Of a stretch of 64,000 nucleotides of DNA, positions 39,555-47,977 are shown piece after piece. Under the pieces are notes generated by a model, which saw only the letters and a list, made by a program, of their open reading frames with translations, searched no databases and was not told the origin of the DNA. Position numbers and translations under genes: made by a program. The stretch spans positions 1 through 64,000 of the forward strand of contig JAKPGL010000064.1 in NCBI GenBank assembly GCA_029550925.1, written 5' to 3'. Position 1 is the first letter of the stretch, and each line of letters opens with the position of its first letter. The stretch comes from Planctomycetota bacterium (GTDB lineage: Bacteria > Planctomycetota > Planctomycetia > Pirellulales > Thermoguttaceae).

Positions 39555-40502
39555 ATGAGCGAAAGTTGGTTTCAGCCGATCTTCGACAGGTTACCCACCT
39601 GGATGCAACCGTTATGGTTGGTGGTCTTGGGCGGTGCTGCCGTGGCCGTGGTCTTCTGGGCGCTGAACCTGCTAGTGCGCTGGACTATGCCGAAGATTTG
39701 GGCCGTTGCCCGGACCACCGCTAAAGAAGTGCTCCATCAGCCGGTCTTTTTGGTCCTGCTTCTGATCGGGGCCTTTGGCATCGTGCTGTTTCCCTTTATT
39801 CCATACAACACGTTCGGCGAAGACGTGAAGATGCTCAAAGACAGCGGACTGACGCTGATTCGGGTGCTGGCGATCATCCTGGTCCTTTGGAGCGCTAGCG
39901 TCTCCATTGCCTCGGAAATCGAAAGCCGAACCGCCCTGACCTTGCTCTCCAAGCCGATTGGCCGTCGGCAGGTGATCATCGGCAAATTCTTAGGCATTTT
40001 ATGGTTGGGGATGCTCTTTTTCCTGCTTCTGGGGATGATGTTTTTGGCCAGCGTCTCGTACAAGGTGCAATACGACGCCCGGGAGACCGCCAAACCGGAA
40101 CCCAAATGGACCGAATGCCGCGACGAAATGCTCCAAGCCTCGCCGGGACTAGTCTTGGGGCTTTTGGAGACGGCCATTTTGGCGGCCATTTCGACGGCCA
40201 TTTCGACCCGGCTGTCGATGGTGCCGAACATGATGATCTGCACGGCCATCTATATGCTGGGCCATCTGACGCCGCTTTTGGCGGTCTCGGCGGTCGGCAA
40301 ATTGGAGATCGTCGTGTTTGTAGCGAACTTGTTATCCGCAGTGCTGCCGGTGTTGGAAAACTTCACGATGGAGGGGGCCATCTCCACCGGCCAAACAGTG
40401 CCGGTTGTTTATCTGCTCTTGGCGGGCGTCTATAGTCTGATCTACTGCACGGCCGCGATGCTGCTGGCGCTGCTTCTGTTCGAAGATCGGGACCTAGCGT
40501 AG
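39555..40502 (+). CDS. ABC-2 type permease subunit
   Basis: A 315-residue membrane protein with about six hydrophobic segments. The arrangement IASEIESRTALTLLSKPIGR followed by RQVIIGKFLGILWLG is the typical amphipathic elbow and second membrane helix of ABC-2 permeases such as those of the NosY/CcmB/GldF type. A periplasmic or cytoplasmic loop with KPEPKWTECRDEM lies in the middle. The last gene before it on this strand is an acylphosphatase gene 450 bases upstream and no ATPase gene adjoins it, so its ATP-binding partner must be elsewhere. ATG at 39555 with GAGG upstream. The substrate is unknown. Confidence 0.8.
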   Translation: MSESWFQPIFDRLPTWMQPLWLVVLGGAAVAVVFWALNLLVRWTMPKIWAVARTTAKEVLHQPVFLVLLLIGAFGIVLFPFIPYNTFGEDVKMLKDSGLTLIRVLAIILVLWSASVSIASEIESRTALTLLSKPIGRRQVIIGKFLGILWLGMLFFLLLGMMFLASVSYKVQYDARETAKPEPKWTECRDEMLQASPGLVLGLLETAILAAISTAISTRLSMVPNMMICTAIYMLGHLTPLLAVSAVGKLEIVVFVANLLSAVLPVLENFTMEGAISTGQTVPVVYLLLAGVYSLIYCTAAMLLALLLFEDRDLA

Positions 40503-40526
40503 AGAGGGCCTTGGGGCTTTCGAAGT

Positions 40527-41030
40527 TCAAGAAGCTGGCGGCGGAGATGCGACAGGATGTTGAGCGGCAGGAGTGCCGTGGTGTCCGTTGCAATGTTCCA
40601 GACGCTGAATTTTTTCTAACCGACGCGCATGTCGGCCCCCTTCAAACTCCGTCTTGATCCATACTTCCACCAAGGCATCGACCAACCGGTCCCCTAGCAT
40701 ATCGCCGGAAAGGCAGAGGATATTGGTATCGTTATGGCGTCGGCTGATTTCGGCGGTCAATAGATCATGGCAGGGCGCAGCCCGGACGCCGGGGAATTTG
40801 TTGGCTACGATCGCCATCCCCAGTCCGGTACCGCAGATCAAGATTCCTCGCTCCACCTCGCCGCGGGCGACTCTACTAGCCACTTCCGCAGCCACATCGG
40901 GATAATCGACCGGAGGATCGTCGCTTCGAGTACCGACGTCGATCGTCTCCAGCCCCATGGTGTGGAGGAGCTCTAAAATCTTCTCCCGCAGATGCACCCC
41001 TCGGTGATCGCTTCCGACCGCAATCCGCAT
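40527..41030 (-). CDS. rpiB: Ribose 5-phosphate isomerase B
   Basis: A 167-residue RpiB/LacAB-family isomerase that interconverts ribulose 5-phosphate and ribose 5-phosphate in the pentose phosphate pathway. Marks are IAVGSDHRGVHLREKI, VDYPDVAAEVASRVARGE, the active-site Cys loop GILICGTGLGMAIVANKFPG and RAAPCHDLLTAEISRRHNDT with the catalytic region, then NILCLSGDMLG. The core is normal length; about 20 extra C-terminal residues end in a Pro/Ala/Ser tail. ATG at 41030 with AAGGAGG 10 bases upstream. It is convergent with the ABC-2 permease gene. Confidence 0.95.
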   Translation of the reverse strand: MRIAVGSDHRGVHLREKILELLHTMGLETIDVGTRSDDPPVDYPDVAAEVASRVARGEVERGILICGTGLGMAIVANKFPGVRAAPCHDLLTAEISRRHNDTNILCLSGDMLGDRLVDALVEVWIKTEFEGGRHARRLEKIQRLEHCNGHHGTPAAQHPVASPPPAS

Positions 41031-41723
41031 CGAAACACATCCTCCTTTGTTGATTGATTTCCGGATTAGCCGAGGCAGGAAAGATTCCCCTGTATCCCAG
41101 CAACCCTTTGTTTTTTTTCTTCCCGTGGCGGCAGACGCTACGTACCTTCTGCCTTGCCCAATCGCCCCGCCCTCCGGAAGGCAAAAAAATAAATTCTCCA
41201 GGTGCTTGCGGAGATGGAGGCCCCCGCCTCCTCCGTGGAAACCAAGATTCCTATGACTGCCCTGGAGAAAAGCTCCGCAGAGGTGGGTATTCGCTTTTCG
41301 CTCGGGTTTTATCTTTTATGAGTGTCAACTTTAATATAGGTTTTTTGAGTCTCCAAGGCAACCCGATCCAAACGAAAGAGGGGAATTTTTCCCCCCGAAC
41401 CACCCATAAGTGGAGGCATAAATACCCTAATTTAATGTCTTACGGAGTCCAACACGCCCAAAAAACAGTAGTTTCGAGAGATTCAATCCCCCCTCTAAGG
41501 CGGCATCCATGCTCTTCAACAAAAACAGCCGATACCTTGCAGTACCGGCCGTTTGGGTAGAAAACCGCTTCCGCATAAAAAGGCGATAGCCTGGAAGTTG
41601 CCACCCGGCATCGCCTGGCAGCCCTGGGAATCCCCCCTAGGCCCCTTGGGGGACATGCCCCCAGCCCTTCATGGGCGATTGGTGGTTCCCTGGGGATTGG
41701 CCCTGGGGATTGGCCCAGAGGAT
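41031..41723. other. Spacer between htrA and rpiB, no gene seen
   Basis: Open frames exist in this 693-base stretch but none has family features, sensible composition or a ribosome site, so I read it as non-coding. It would contain the 3' end of the htrA transcript and the rpiB promoter. The part 41580-41720 is rich in CCCC/GGGG and short direct repeats (GGGGATTGGCCC occurs twice, 41691-41717). Confidence 0.35.
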
Positions 41724-43310
41724 TTATCGGGCGCCGGAAGCGGACTTTAGGACCACAAAGCGGGCGCCGCGGGCTGTTCGCACCAAGAGCAACACGCCCT
41801 TGTCCAAAGGAGATTTTTCCAGAGCTTTCCGGAAGTCCTCCATCGTCTTTACAGGGAGTCGGTTCACCTGGACGATGACTTCGCCGGTTTCCAGACCAGC
41901 CAAGGCAGCCACACTATTGGGGTGAACCTGGGTAATCACGAGGCCCTCCGTAAAATCCAGCCCTAATTGTCGGGCCACTTCAGGCCGGAGGGGTTCTAAC
42001 TGCAACCCGAGGTCTTCGACCGAGCCGCCGCGATCCGGCCCTGGACCAGGCGTGCGGAGCCGGCCGCGGGTAAGACCGAACTCTTCCGGTTGTTCGCGGA
42101 CGGTAACCTGCAGAGGGATTCGTTTCCCGTCGCGCAGGACGGTCATCGTCTGTTGACTGTTGATGGGGCATCGTTCGACAATCTCTTGGAGTTCGGCTGG
42201 TTTGGAGACTTTGGTACCGGCAAACTCCAGGATGACATCGCCCGGTTTGAGTCCTGCGGCTTCGCCGGGCGTATTGGGGAAAACGTCGGTAACGACCACT
42301 CCTTCCTGGACTTGGAGGCCGAACTGCTCGGCCAATGGAGGAGTCAACATTTGAATAGCCACCCCCAAATAGGCCCGTTCGACTTTACCTTTCTGGATCA
42401 ACTGGTGGGCGACCCATTTGGCCAGGTTGATCGGCACGGCAAACCCTACGCCTTGATATCCGCCGGACCGGGTAGTAATGGCCGTGTTGATTCCCACCAC
42501 TTCGCCGTTCAAATTCACCAGCGGACCGCCGCTATTGCCGGGATTGATGGCGGCGTCCGTTTGCAGGAAGTTTTCCCGCGGGGCAATGCCCAAGCCCCGG
42601 CCCTTCGCGCTGATGATGCCGGCGGTTACGGTCCCTTCCAAACCGAAAGGCTGTCCAAGGGCCAACACCCAATCGCCCACTTGGACCTTCTCGCTATCGC
42701 CTAGCGGAGCGGCGGGGAGATTTTTCGCTTCGATCCGGACAATAGCCAGGTCGGTTTTCGGATCGCGTTTGACCTCCTTGGCCTCAAACTCGCGACCGTC
42801 ATGGAGTCGGACCAAGATTTTGCCGGCCTCTCGAACCACATGATTATTGGTCAGGATGAGGCCCGCCGGATCAATGATCACGCCGCTCCCTACGCCCTCG
42901 GGCATCGGTTGAGGAATCATGGGCGTCTGGGGCATGTCCCGGAAGAAACGACGCAGTTCCGGGTGCATTCGGAATAGATCGCCAAAGGGTCCCTCCTCGT
43001 CGTCAAAGGGCAATTCCTCCCCCATATCCGGCGGCATCCGCCGGCGGGCAGGCGGCTGTTCCGCTGGCAACGTCCGGATCATCACCACGGCGGGAAGGCT
43101 CTTTTCCGCAGCTTCTCGAAACGCCCGGGAAAGACTTTCCGCGTAATTCGACCCTTCTCGCGCCGAGGGCGCTTGCAAGGCCAACCCGGTCGGCTCAGCC
43201 CCCGCATGATGCCAGCCAACCAGTCCCCAAACCAAAAGACCAACAAACCCCAAGGTTCCCAAAACACCACCCCACGCTTTAGGGGTTTTAGGTAGTGCCT
43301 TCAGCCTCAT
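41724..43310 (-). CDS. HtrA/DegP-type periplasmic serine protease
   Basis: A 528-residue protease and chaperone of the envelope. An N-terminal hydrophobic segment (VLGTLGFVGLLVWGLVGWHH) exports or anchors it. The trypsin-like domain carries His in LTNNHVVREA, Asp in DPKTDLAIVRIEA and Ser in INPGNSGGPLVNLNG. Two PDZ domains follow: ERAYLGVAIQMLTPPLAEQF with VFPNTPGEAAGLKPGDVILE, and DLGLQLEPLRPEVARQL with GLETGEVIVQVN. A Met/Pro-rich insertion with acidic residues (about 90-140) lies before the protease core. ATG at 43310 with AAGGAGGTGG upstream, one of the strongest ribosome sites here. The family acts in degrading or refolding misfolded envelope proteins. Confidence 0.95.
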   Translation of the reverse strand: MRLKALPKTPKAWGGVLGTLGFVGLLVWGLVGWHHAGAEPTGLALQAPSAREGSNYAESLSRAFREAAEKSLPAVVMIRTLPAEQPPARRRMPPDMGEELPFDDEEGPFGDLFRMHPELRRFFRDMPQTPMIPQPMPEGVGSGVIIDPAGLILTNNHVVREAGKILVRLHDGREFEAKEVKRDPKTDLAIVRIEAKNLPAAPLGDSEKVQVGDWVLALGQPFGLEGTVTAGIISAKGRGLGIAPRENFLQTDAAINPGNSGGPLVNLNGEVVGINTAITTRSGGYQGVGFAVPINLAKWVAHQLIQKGKVERAYLGVAIQMLTPPLAEQFGLQVQEGVVVTDVFPNTPGEAAGLKPGDVILEFAGTKVSKPAELQEIVERCPINSQQTMTVLRDGKRIPLQVTVREQPEEFGLTRGRLRTPGPGPDRGGSVEDLGLQLEPLRPEVARQLGLDFTEGLVITQVHPNSVAALAGLETGEVIVQVNRLPVKTMEDFRKALEKSPLDKGVLLLVRTARGARFVVLKSASGAR

Positions 43311-43903
43311 CGATCCACCTCCTTCAAAGAAAGGTAAAGATAGGCAGGAATCGGCTCCCTCTGTTACTCCGTTGCTATCCGTTTACGTATTTTCTCCAGA
43401 GGGGGTTCTCACATTTCCGCTTGCGCGAATGGGACAAAAACCTCGGCCTTGGAGGACCGAAATAGGTACGTACCCCTTTTGTAGGTAGCACCGTCTGTCA
43501 GACGGTAGGTTTCTGGTCCCTGGACGCTCAAGCCAGTCTAAAAGACGGGGTTACTACACGGTATGCTTAACAGGTTTACGGCCCTTCTTCCATAATGTTG
43601 CCGAAATCCCCAAAGATGTTACACAATAGGTTATTCAAGGTTATTAAAATGGGAAAAATGAGCACTCTAGGAAGAAAATAAGTACCAAAAATCCTTCTCC
43701 GAACCGGTTCAAACAGAGAGCAGGTACCACCGGCGATCCGGCTTTTCTCAAGAAAAATCCTTCTCCCCCTATAGGCAAACGAGCCATTTTGAAAAATAAT
43801 AAAGGTTTTCTGTGCCCAAGGGGTACCGGACAGGTTTTGAGCAGCTTTTAGATTTTCCCTACCAAGATGGCAAACAAAATACCTCAGAAGGAGGGATCAG
43901 CCA
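43311..43903. other. Divergent spacer between htrA and tpiA
   Basis: There is no gene in this 593-base stretch. A near-perfect palindrome ACCGTCTG-T-CAGACGGT lies at 43490-43506 and AGTCTAAAAGACGGG just after (43534-43548). A reverse B-like module (TTTCCGCTTGCGCGAATGGG, 43411-43430) is a weak match to the A-B repeat family. The region 43610-43690 is A/T-rich and probably promoter-bearing. Confidence 0.4.
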
Positions 43904-44683
43904 ATGCGACGTCCATTCATTGCCGGCAATTGGAAGATGCATCTCACTCGGGCCGAGGCAATCGCTCTGGCCGAGGCAGTGGCTCAAAAAGCCGAGAATT
44001 TTCCCCACGTGGATATAGCGGTGTGTCCGCCGTTTGTCTATTTGGAGGCGGTGGGGCGGGCAATTGCCGGGTCTAGGGTGGCCTTGGGCGCCCAGAACAT
44101 GTATCCCGAATCCAGCGGGGCGTTTACGGGCGAAATCAGCCCGCCCATGCTTAGCGATTTAGGATGTCGGTATGTGATTTTGGGCCATAGCGAACGTCGG
44201 CAATGGTTTGGGGAAAAGGACGAGTTTATCAATAAAAAGGTCCATGCGGCGTTCAAGGCAGGTTTACGTCCGATTGTGTGTGTAGGGGAACAGTTGGCCG
44301 AACGGGAGGCGGGGCAAACCCTGCAAGTCATCCGTCGGCAATTTGAAGGTTCGTTGGCCGACCTGACGGCCGAGCAGATGCAGCAGACGGTCATTGCCTA
44401 TGAGCCGGTCTGGGCCATCGGAACGGGGAAGGTTGCTACCCCCCATCAGGCGGAAGAGGTCCATCTTGAACTTCGCAAATTGATCGCCCAACGATACAAT
44501 ACAGAGATTAGCCAACAGGTGGTGATCCAATACGGCGGGAGTGTAAAGCCCGACAATGCCGGAGAACTTTTCAGCCAGCCGGATATCGACGGCGCCCTGG
44601 TCGGCGGCGCCAGCCTGAAGGCCGACCAATTCCTGGCCATCATCGCCGGGATGAAAAAAGGCCAGCCCAGCGGAGGAAGGTAA
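43904..44683 (+). CDS. tpiA: Triose-phosphate isomerase
   Basis: A 259-residue TIM barrel that interconverts dihydroxyacetone phosphate and glyceraldehyde 3-phosphate in glycolysis and gluconeogenesis. Marks are FIAGNWKMHLT (catalytic Asn and Lys), YVILGHSERRQWFGE (catalytic His), VIAYEPVWAIGTGKVATPHQ (catalytic Glu and flexible loop 6), and the phosphate loop IQYGGSVKPDNAGEL with GALVGGASLKADQF. ATG at 43904 with AAGGAGGG 8 bases upstream. It heads a tpiA-secG pair (3-base gap), an order found in many bacteria. Confidence 0.98.
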   Translation: MRRPFIAGNWKMHLTRAEAIALAEAVAQKAENFPHVDIAVCPPFVYLEAVGRAIAGSRVALGAQNMYPESSGAFTGEISPPMLSDLGCRYVILGHSERRQWFGEKDEFINKKVHAAFKAGLRPIVCVGEQLAEREAGQTLQVIRRQFEGSLADLTAEQMQQTVIAYEPVWAIGTGKVATPHQAEEVHLELRKLIAQRYNTEISQQVVIQYGGSVKPDNAGELFSQPDIDGALVGGASLKADQFLAIIAGMKKGQPSGGR

Positions 44684-44686
44684 CCC

Positions 44687-45070
44687 ATGGTCGAAGCACT
44701 GCTGAGCTTCTTGCTGTTTGTAACCGCCATTTTTTTGATTTTGCTGATTTTGGTCCAGCGAGGACGGGGTGGGGGATTGGCTGGGGTGTTTGGCGGCCCC
44801 GGCGGCCAAAGCGCTTTCGGCGCCAAAGCCGGCGACCTGTTCACGCGAATTACCATCGGCGTGGTCGCCTTTTGGATTGTGCTGTGTCTGGTGTCTATTC
44901 GGGTCCTGGGTACCCAGGAAGAACTCTTAGGAGAGACGGGCGCAAGCAACCAGACGCAATCGACCCAACAAGAGGGAACGCCTTCTCCGAGCGGTTCCCA
45001 AGAGAGTGGGCAACCGGATTCGTCCACTCCTGGTTCTAGCGGCGGAGAGTCTTCCCCAGCAGCCCGATAA
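44687..45070 (+). CDS. secG: Protein translocase subunit SecG
   Basis: A 127-residue small membrane subunit of the SecYEG translocon. Two hydrophobic segments (LLSFLLFVTAIFLILLILV and TRITIGVVAFWIVLCLVSI) flank the conserved cytoplasmic loop QRGRGGGLAGVFGGPGGQSA, then FGAKAGD. The C-terminal 50 residues form a Ser/Gly/Gln-rich tail that most short SecG proteins lack. The start lies 3 bases after the tpiA stop codon, with GGAGG in the tpiA end as ribosome site, so translation of the two is coupled. Confidence 0.95.
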   Translation: MVEALLSFLLFVTAIFLILLILVQRGRGGGLAGVFGGPGGQSAFGAKAGDLFTRITIGVVAFWIVLCLVSIRVLGTQEELLGETGASNQTQSTQQEGTPSPSGSQESGQPDSSTPGSSGGESSPAAR

Positions 45071-45150
45071 GCGGGGATTTTCAAGGGGAGCGATGTTTTC
45101 TGGTTCCGCCGCACGGGAAAGAGACTGTTTTTTATAGGAGGGTGGCGGCT

Positions 45151-46047
45151 TTGTTGTTGAGTATGACGGGTTTTGGCCAGACGTACCGCCACCTGGATCG
45201 GCTGAGCATTGCGGTGGAAGTCCGCAGTGTGAACCATCGTTACTTAAAGATTCAGTTGCGGACCTCGGACGGATACAGCGGTTTGGAACCTCTGGTGGAA
45301 TCGGTGGTTCGGCGGCGTATCCGTCGGGGGACCGTGTATGTGGATTTGCGGATCCAGCAGCGGGCGGCGTCGGAAAGGTATCGTATCGACCTCAAGGTGT
45401 TAGACTCGTATCGTCGGCAGTTGGAGGCCGTCCGGACGGCCTGGAACCAGCCAGAACCGATTTCGTTCAGCGTTTTGCTGGGGCTGCCCGGGGTGATCTA
45501 CGAAGAACTCAACGAACAGGAGTCGCTGAACCACGATTGGCCTATGATCCGCGAAGCGCTGGAGGAGGCGCTGGACCGATTGGATCGGATGCGGGCCGAA
45601 GAAGGGCGTGCGATGGGCCAGGACCTTCGGCTTCAGGCGCAGCAACTTCGGGAGGCGGTGGAGCGGATTGCCCAACGCGCCCCTCTGGTCGTAGATCAGT
45701 ATCGCTGTCGGCTTCAGGAGCGGATAGAGAACTTGCTCCAGGAGTATCAGATAACCCTCCAGCCGGGGGACTTGGTACGCGAAACGGCCCTTTTTGCCGA
45801 GCGAAGCGATATTGCCGAAGAACTCGTGCGGCTCCGCAGTCATATTGACCAACTGGTCCAGTGCGTCGAACATCCGGAGGCGCATCCGGAAGGGGTGGGC
45901 CGAAAGCTCGATTTCCTCACCCAGGAGATGTTTCGAGAAGCCAACACCATCGGCTCCAAGGCCAACGACGTACAGATCGTCAACGACGTGATCTATCTGA
46001 AAGGCGCCATCGAACGGATTCGAGAGATGGTGCAGAACCTTCAGTGA
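45151..46047 (+). CDS. yicC: YicC-family endoribonuclease-like protein
   Basis: A protein of about 298 residues of the YicC/YloC family (domains YicC_N and DUF1732), reported in E. coli as an RNase acting on small RNAs. Marks are SMTGFGQTY at the very start, VEVRSVNHRYLKIQLR, FSVLLGLPGVIYEEL, RETALFAERSDIAEELVRLR with the following SHI, and GRKLDFLTQEMFREANTIGS with KANDV near the C-terminus. A GTG at 45142 lies right on the ribosome site AGGAGG; a TTG at 45151 (spacing 9) giving MLLSMTGFG is preferred. It precedes gmk, an order conserved across bacteria. Confidence 0.95.
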   Translation: MLLSMTGFGQTYRHLDRLSIAVEVRSVNHRYLKIQLRTSDGYSGLEPLVESVVRRRIRRGTVYVDLRIQQRAASERYRIDLKVLDSYRRQLEAVRTAWNQPEPISFSVLLGLPGVIYEELNEQESLNHDWPMIREALEEALDRLDRMRAEEGRAMGQDLRLQAQQLREAVERIAQRAPLVVDQYRCRLQERIENLLQEYQITLQPGDLVRETALFAERSDIAEELVRLRSHIDQLVQCVEHPEAHPEGVGRKLDFLTQEMFREANTIGSKANDVQIVNDVIYLKGAIERIREMVQNLQ

Positions 46048-46178
46048 TCCCACCGGGAGGATCGGAGAGCGGCCCTCCACGGATACCGAGGATCGGAGTC
46101 GCCGGCCTCTGGAAGGGAAGTCGGCGGGAGCAAAAGAACGAAAAAGCCCAGGGCGGCAAGAGCGATTCGGATGAGAAA

Positions 46179-46748
46179 ATGCCTGGCGGGAGATTGGTGA
46201 TCATTTCCGGGCCGTCTGGGGTAGGGAAGAACACGGTGGTGGACCGGCTGGTGCAGGCTGCTCCGGGGCGGGTCGAGCGGAGTGTAACCGCCACCACCCG
46301 CCCCCCCCGACCAGGGGAAAAAGATGGGGTCGATTATTACTTTCTGCACCCCGAGGAGTTTGCCCGTCGGCGGGCCGAAGGGGCTTTCTTAGAGTGTTTT
46401 CAGGTATTTGCCACGGGCCATTGGTATGGCACGTTGGCCGCGGATGTGGCCGAACGATTGAAAAAGGATGGTTGGGTCCTGTTGGCCATCGACGTGCAAG
46501 GGGCCATGACCCTGGCGGAACGATTTCCGGAGGCGGTTACCATTTTCCTTTTACCGCCGTCGGAGGAGGAATTAGAACGTCGGCTTCGGCGGCGGGGCAC
46601 CGAAACCGAACGATCCATCCAAGAGCGCTTAGCGCGGGCGAAGGAGGAGTTGGCCTTGGCCAGTCGGTATCGTTATCGGGTGGTCAATGACGATCCCGAC
46701 CGCGCCGCCCAGGAGATACTGGAGATATTAAACCAGAATGTCCGCTGA
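46179..46748 (+). CDS. gmk: Guanylate kinase
   Basis: A 189-residue enzyme that phosphorylates GMP to GDP with ATP. The P-loop is ISGPSGVGKNTVVDRL, with Asn where Ser or Gly is usual before Thr. Then come SVTATTRPPRPGEKDGVDYY (GMP-binding Arg and Tyr), GAFLECFQVFATGHWYGT, VLLAIDVQGAMTLAERF, and the lid Arg region RRLRRRGTETERSIQERLA. An in-frame upstream extension from 45861 would overlap yicC in another frame and has unnatural composition, so the ATG at 46179 is chosen although its ribosome site is modest. It lies between yicC and rpoZ as in many genomes. Confidence 0.95.
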   Translation: MPGGRLVIISGPSGVGKNTVVDRLVQAAPGRVERSVTATTRPPRPGEKDGVDYYFLHPEEFARRRAEGAFLECFQVFATGHWYGTLAADVAERLKKDGWVLLAIDVQGAMTLAERFPEAVTIFLLPPSEEELERRLRRRGTETERSIQERLARAKEELALASRYRYRVVNDDPDRAAQEILEILNQNVR

Positions 46749-46783
46749 ATCGCTTGCTTGTCGAGTCGCGGAGACTTTTGGGA

Positions 46784-46801
46784 TATAATAGGGGATATAA
46801 T
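46784..46801 (+). promoter_or_regulatory. Two TATAAT boxes upstream of rpoZ
   Basis: TATAAT occurs at 46784-46789 and again at 46796-46801, as the tandem GGATATAATAGGGGATATAA. No good -35 box stands 16-18 bases before either. They may serve as an internal promoter of the gmk-rpoZ-coaC run, 60-77 bases before the rpoZ start. Confidence 0.4.
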
Positions 46802-46860
46802 AAAAAATACGTCTGGCGTGGAATTTCCGGTTTTCGCTCAGTAACCTTGCAAGGGGTGAA

Positions 46861-47178
46861 ATGGCTATGTTAGAAGAGTTGATGGACGACGAAATTATCA
46901 AAAAAGTGGGAGGGCGGTTTAAGCTTTCCACCTTGATGCAAAAGCGGATGGTGGCGCTGATGAACGGTGCTCGTCCCTTGGTGGATGTAGGGCCTTCGGA
47001 TCAGACGAAAGAATCGCCTCCTGACCGAACGAAGCCGGAAAGCACCGAACGGATGATGAAAATCGTGATTCAAGAGATACTCCAGGACAAAATTTATCTG
47101 GACATGGAACAAAACGTCCGAATACGGACGCCTGAGGAACCGTTCGGTCCTCCGGAGTTGGGATTTGACCAGATTTAA
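46861..47178 (+). CDS. rpoZ: RNA polymerase omega subunit
   Basis: A 105-residue small subunit that supports assembly of the beta' subunit of RNA polymerase. The core [20 protein letters not shown] is diagnostic, followed by a helix [20 protein letters not shown] that matches the C-terminal part of planctomycete omega proteins. The start is either ATG 46861 or ATG 46867; AAGGGG lies 5 or 11 bases upstream. It is flanked by gmk and coaC, the usual neighbourhood. Confidence 0.88.
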   Translation: MAMLEELMDDEIIKKVGGRFKLSTLMQKRMVALMNGARPLVDVGPSDQTKESPPDRTKPESTERMMKIVIQEILQDKIYLDMEQNVRIRTPEEPFGPPELGFDQI

Positions 47179-47259
47179 CCAACGGGAACATCTCTCCCGA
47201 ATCCCATGCGCCCTCCCGGCGCGTGCGGGAAGGCCCCTTCCTCTTCCCCAGGGGAAATC

Positions 47260-47826
47260 ATGCTACAAGGCCGAGAAATCCTCATCGGTGTGAGCGGCGG
47301 GATTGCCGCTTATAAGACAGCGGCTTTGGTCAGTCGGCTCGTCCAGGCTGGCGCCGGCGTTTCGGTCATTATGACCCGATCCGCAACCCAACTGGTCGCA
47401 CCGAAGACGTTCGAAGCCCTCACGGGTCGGAGGGTCCGGTGGAAACTGTTCGGTCCCGGCTCGCATCCGCATCTGGACTCGGCCAACCAGGCGGAACTAT
47501 TGTGCATTGCCCCCGCCACCGCGAACGTACTGGCCAAGGCGGCTTGGGGATTGGCCGATGACCTGCTCAGCACGGTCCTGTTGGCCTTTGAAGGCCCGGT
47601 GATTTTAGCGCCGGCGATGAACGAACGGATGTGGAAAAAACCGTCTGTCCAGCGGAACGTCCGCCAATTGGAGCAAGACGGCTTCCTCCTGATCGGGCCA
47701 GAACAGGGGTATCTCAGTTGCGGCATGGTTGGCATGGGCCGAATGGCCGATCCAGAGCGAATTTATGCCCTGATCGAAAAGACGCTGGCCGACCGGGCGC
47801 CCCCGCCGCCTTTGGGCCAGAAGTAA
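47260..47826 (+). CDS. coaC: Phosphopantothenoylcysteine decarboxylase (CoaC domain only)
   Basis: A 188-residue FMN flavoprotein that decarboxylates 4'-phosphopantothenoylcysteine in coenzyme A synthesis. Marks are ILIGVSGGIAAYKTAALVSR, the flavin-side ELLCIAPATANVLAKAAWG, LADDLLSTVLLAFEGPVILA, the substrate-recognition PAMNERMW, and the Cys/Met loop YLSCGMVGMGRMADPE. Bacteria usually fuse this domain to CoaB (Dfp); here the protein ends after the CoaC domain, so CoaB must be separate. The usual HI motif at the active His is in SHPHLDSANQAE. ATG at 47260 with AGGGGA upstream; an earlier start at 47206 is unlikely. Confidence 0.9.
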   Translation: MLQGREILIGVSGGIAAYKTAALVSRLVQAGAGVSVIMTRSATQLVAPKTFEALTGRRVRWKLFGPGSHPHLDSANQAELLCIAPATANVLAKAAWGLADDLLSTVLLAFEGPVILAPAMNERMWKKPSVQRNVRQLEQDGFLLIGPEQGYLSCGMVGMGRMADPERIYALIEKTLADRAPPPPLGQK

Positions 47827-47977
47827 TCCATCCGCTGCCTACGCCGCAGAAGATAGGAGGCGGATCCATTCCTCCGCTCGGTGGAAGTGCCATTCGTCAT
47901 CCTCAAGGGTCGTCGGATCGGCTGGGGCAGGCCGGGGCGAACGGTCGCAATCCGTTTCGGTGATTTGGGAGTGGGGG

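Noticed and set aside
41054-41560. Open frame of about 168 codons between rpiB and htrA on the plus strand
   Set aside because: No ribosome site, no family features, Pro/Arg/Cys-rich composition typical of chance frames in GC-rich spacer.
45861-46178. N-terminal extension of guanylate kinase overlapping yicC
   Set aside because: The extension runs in an alternate frame of yicC, is Arg/Gly/Ser-rich and unrelated to guanylate kinase; the conserved protein begins at the ATG at 46179.
46215-46250. Defective P-loop in guanylate kinase (GKNT instead of GKST)
   Set aside because: The residue before Thr varies naturally (Ser or Gly in known enzymes), and all other catalytic motifs are intact.
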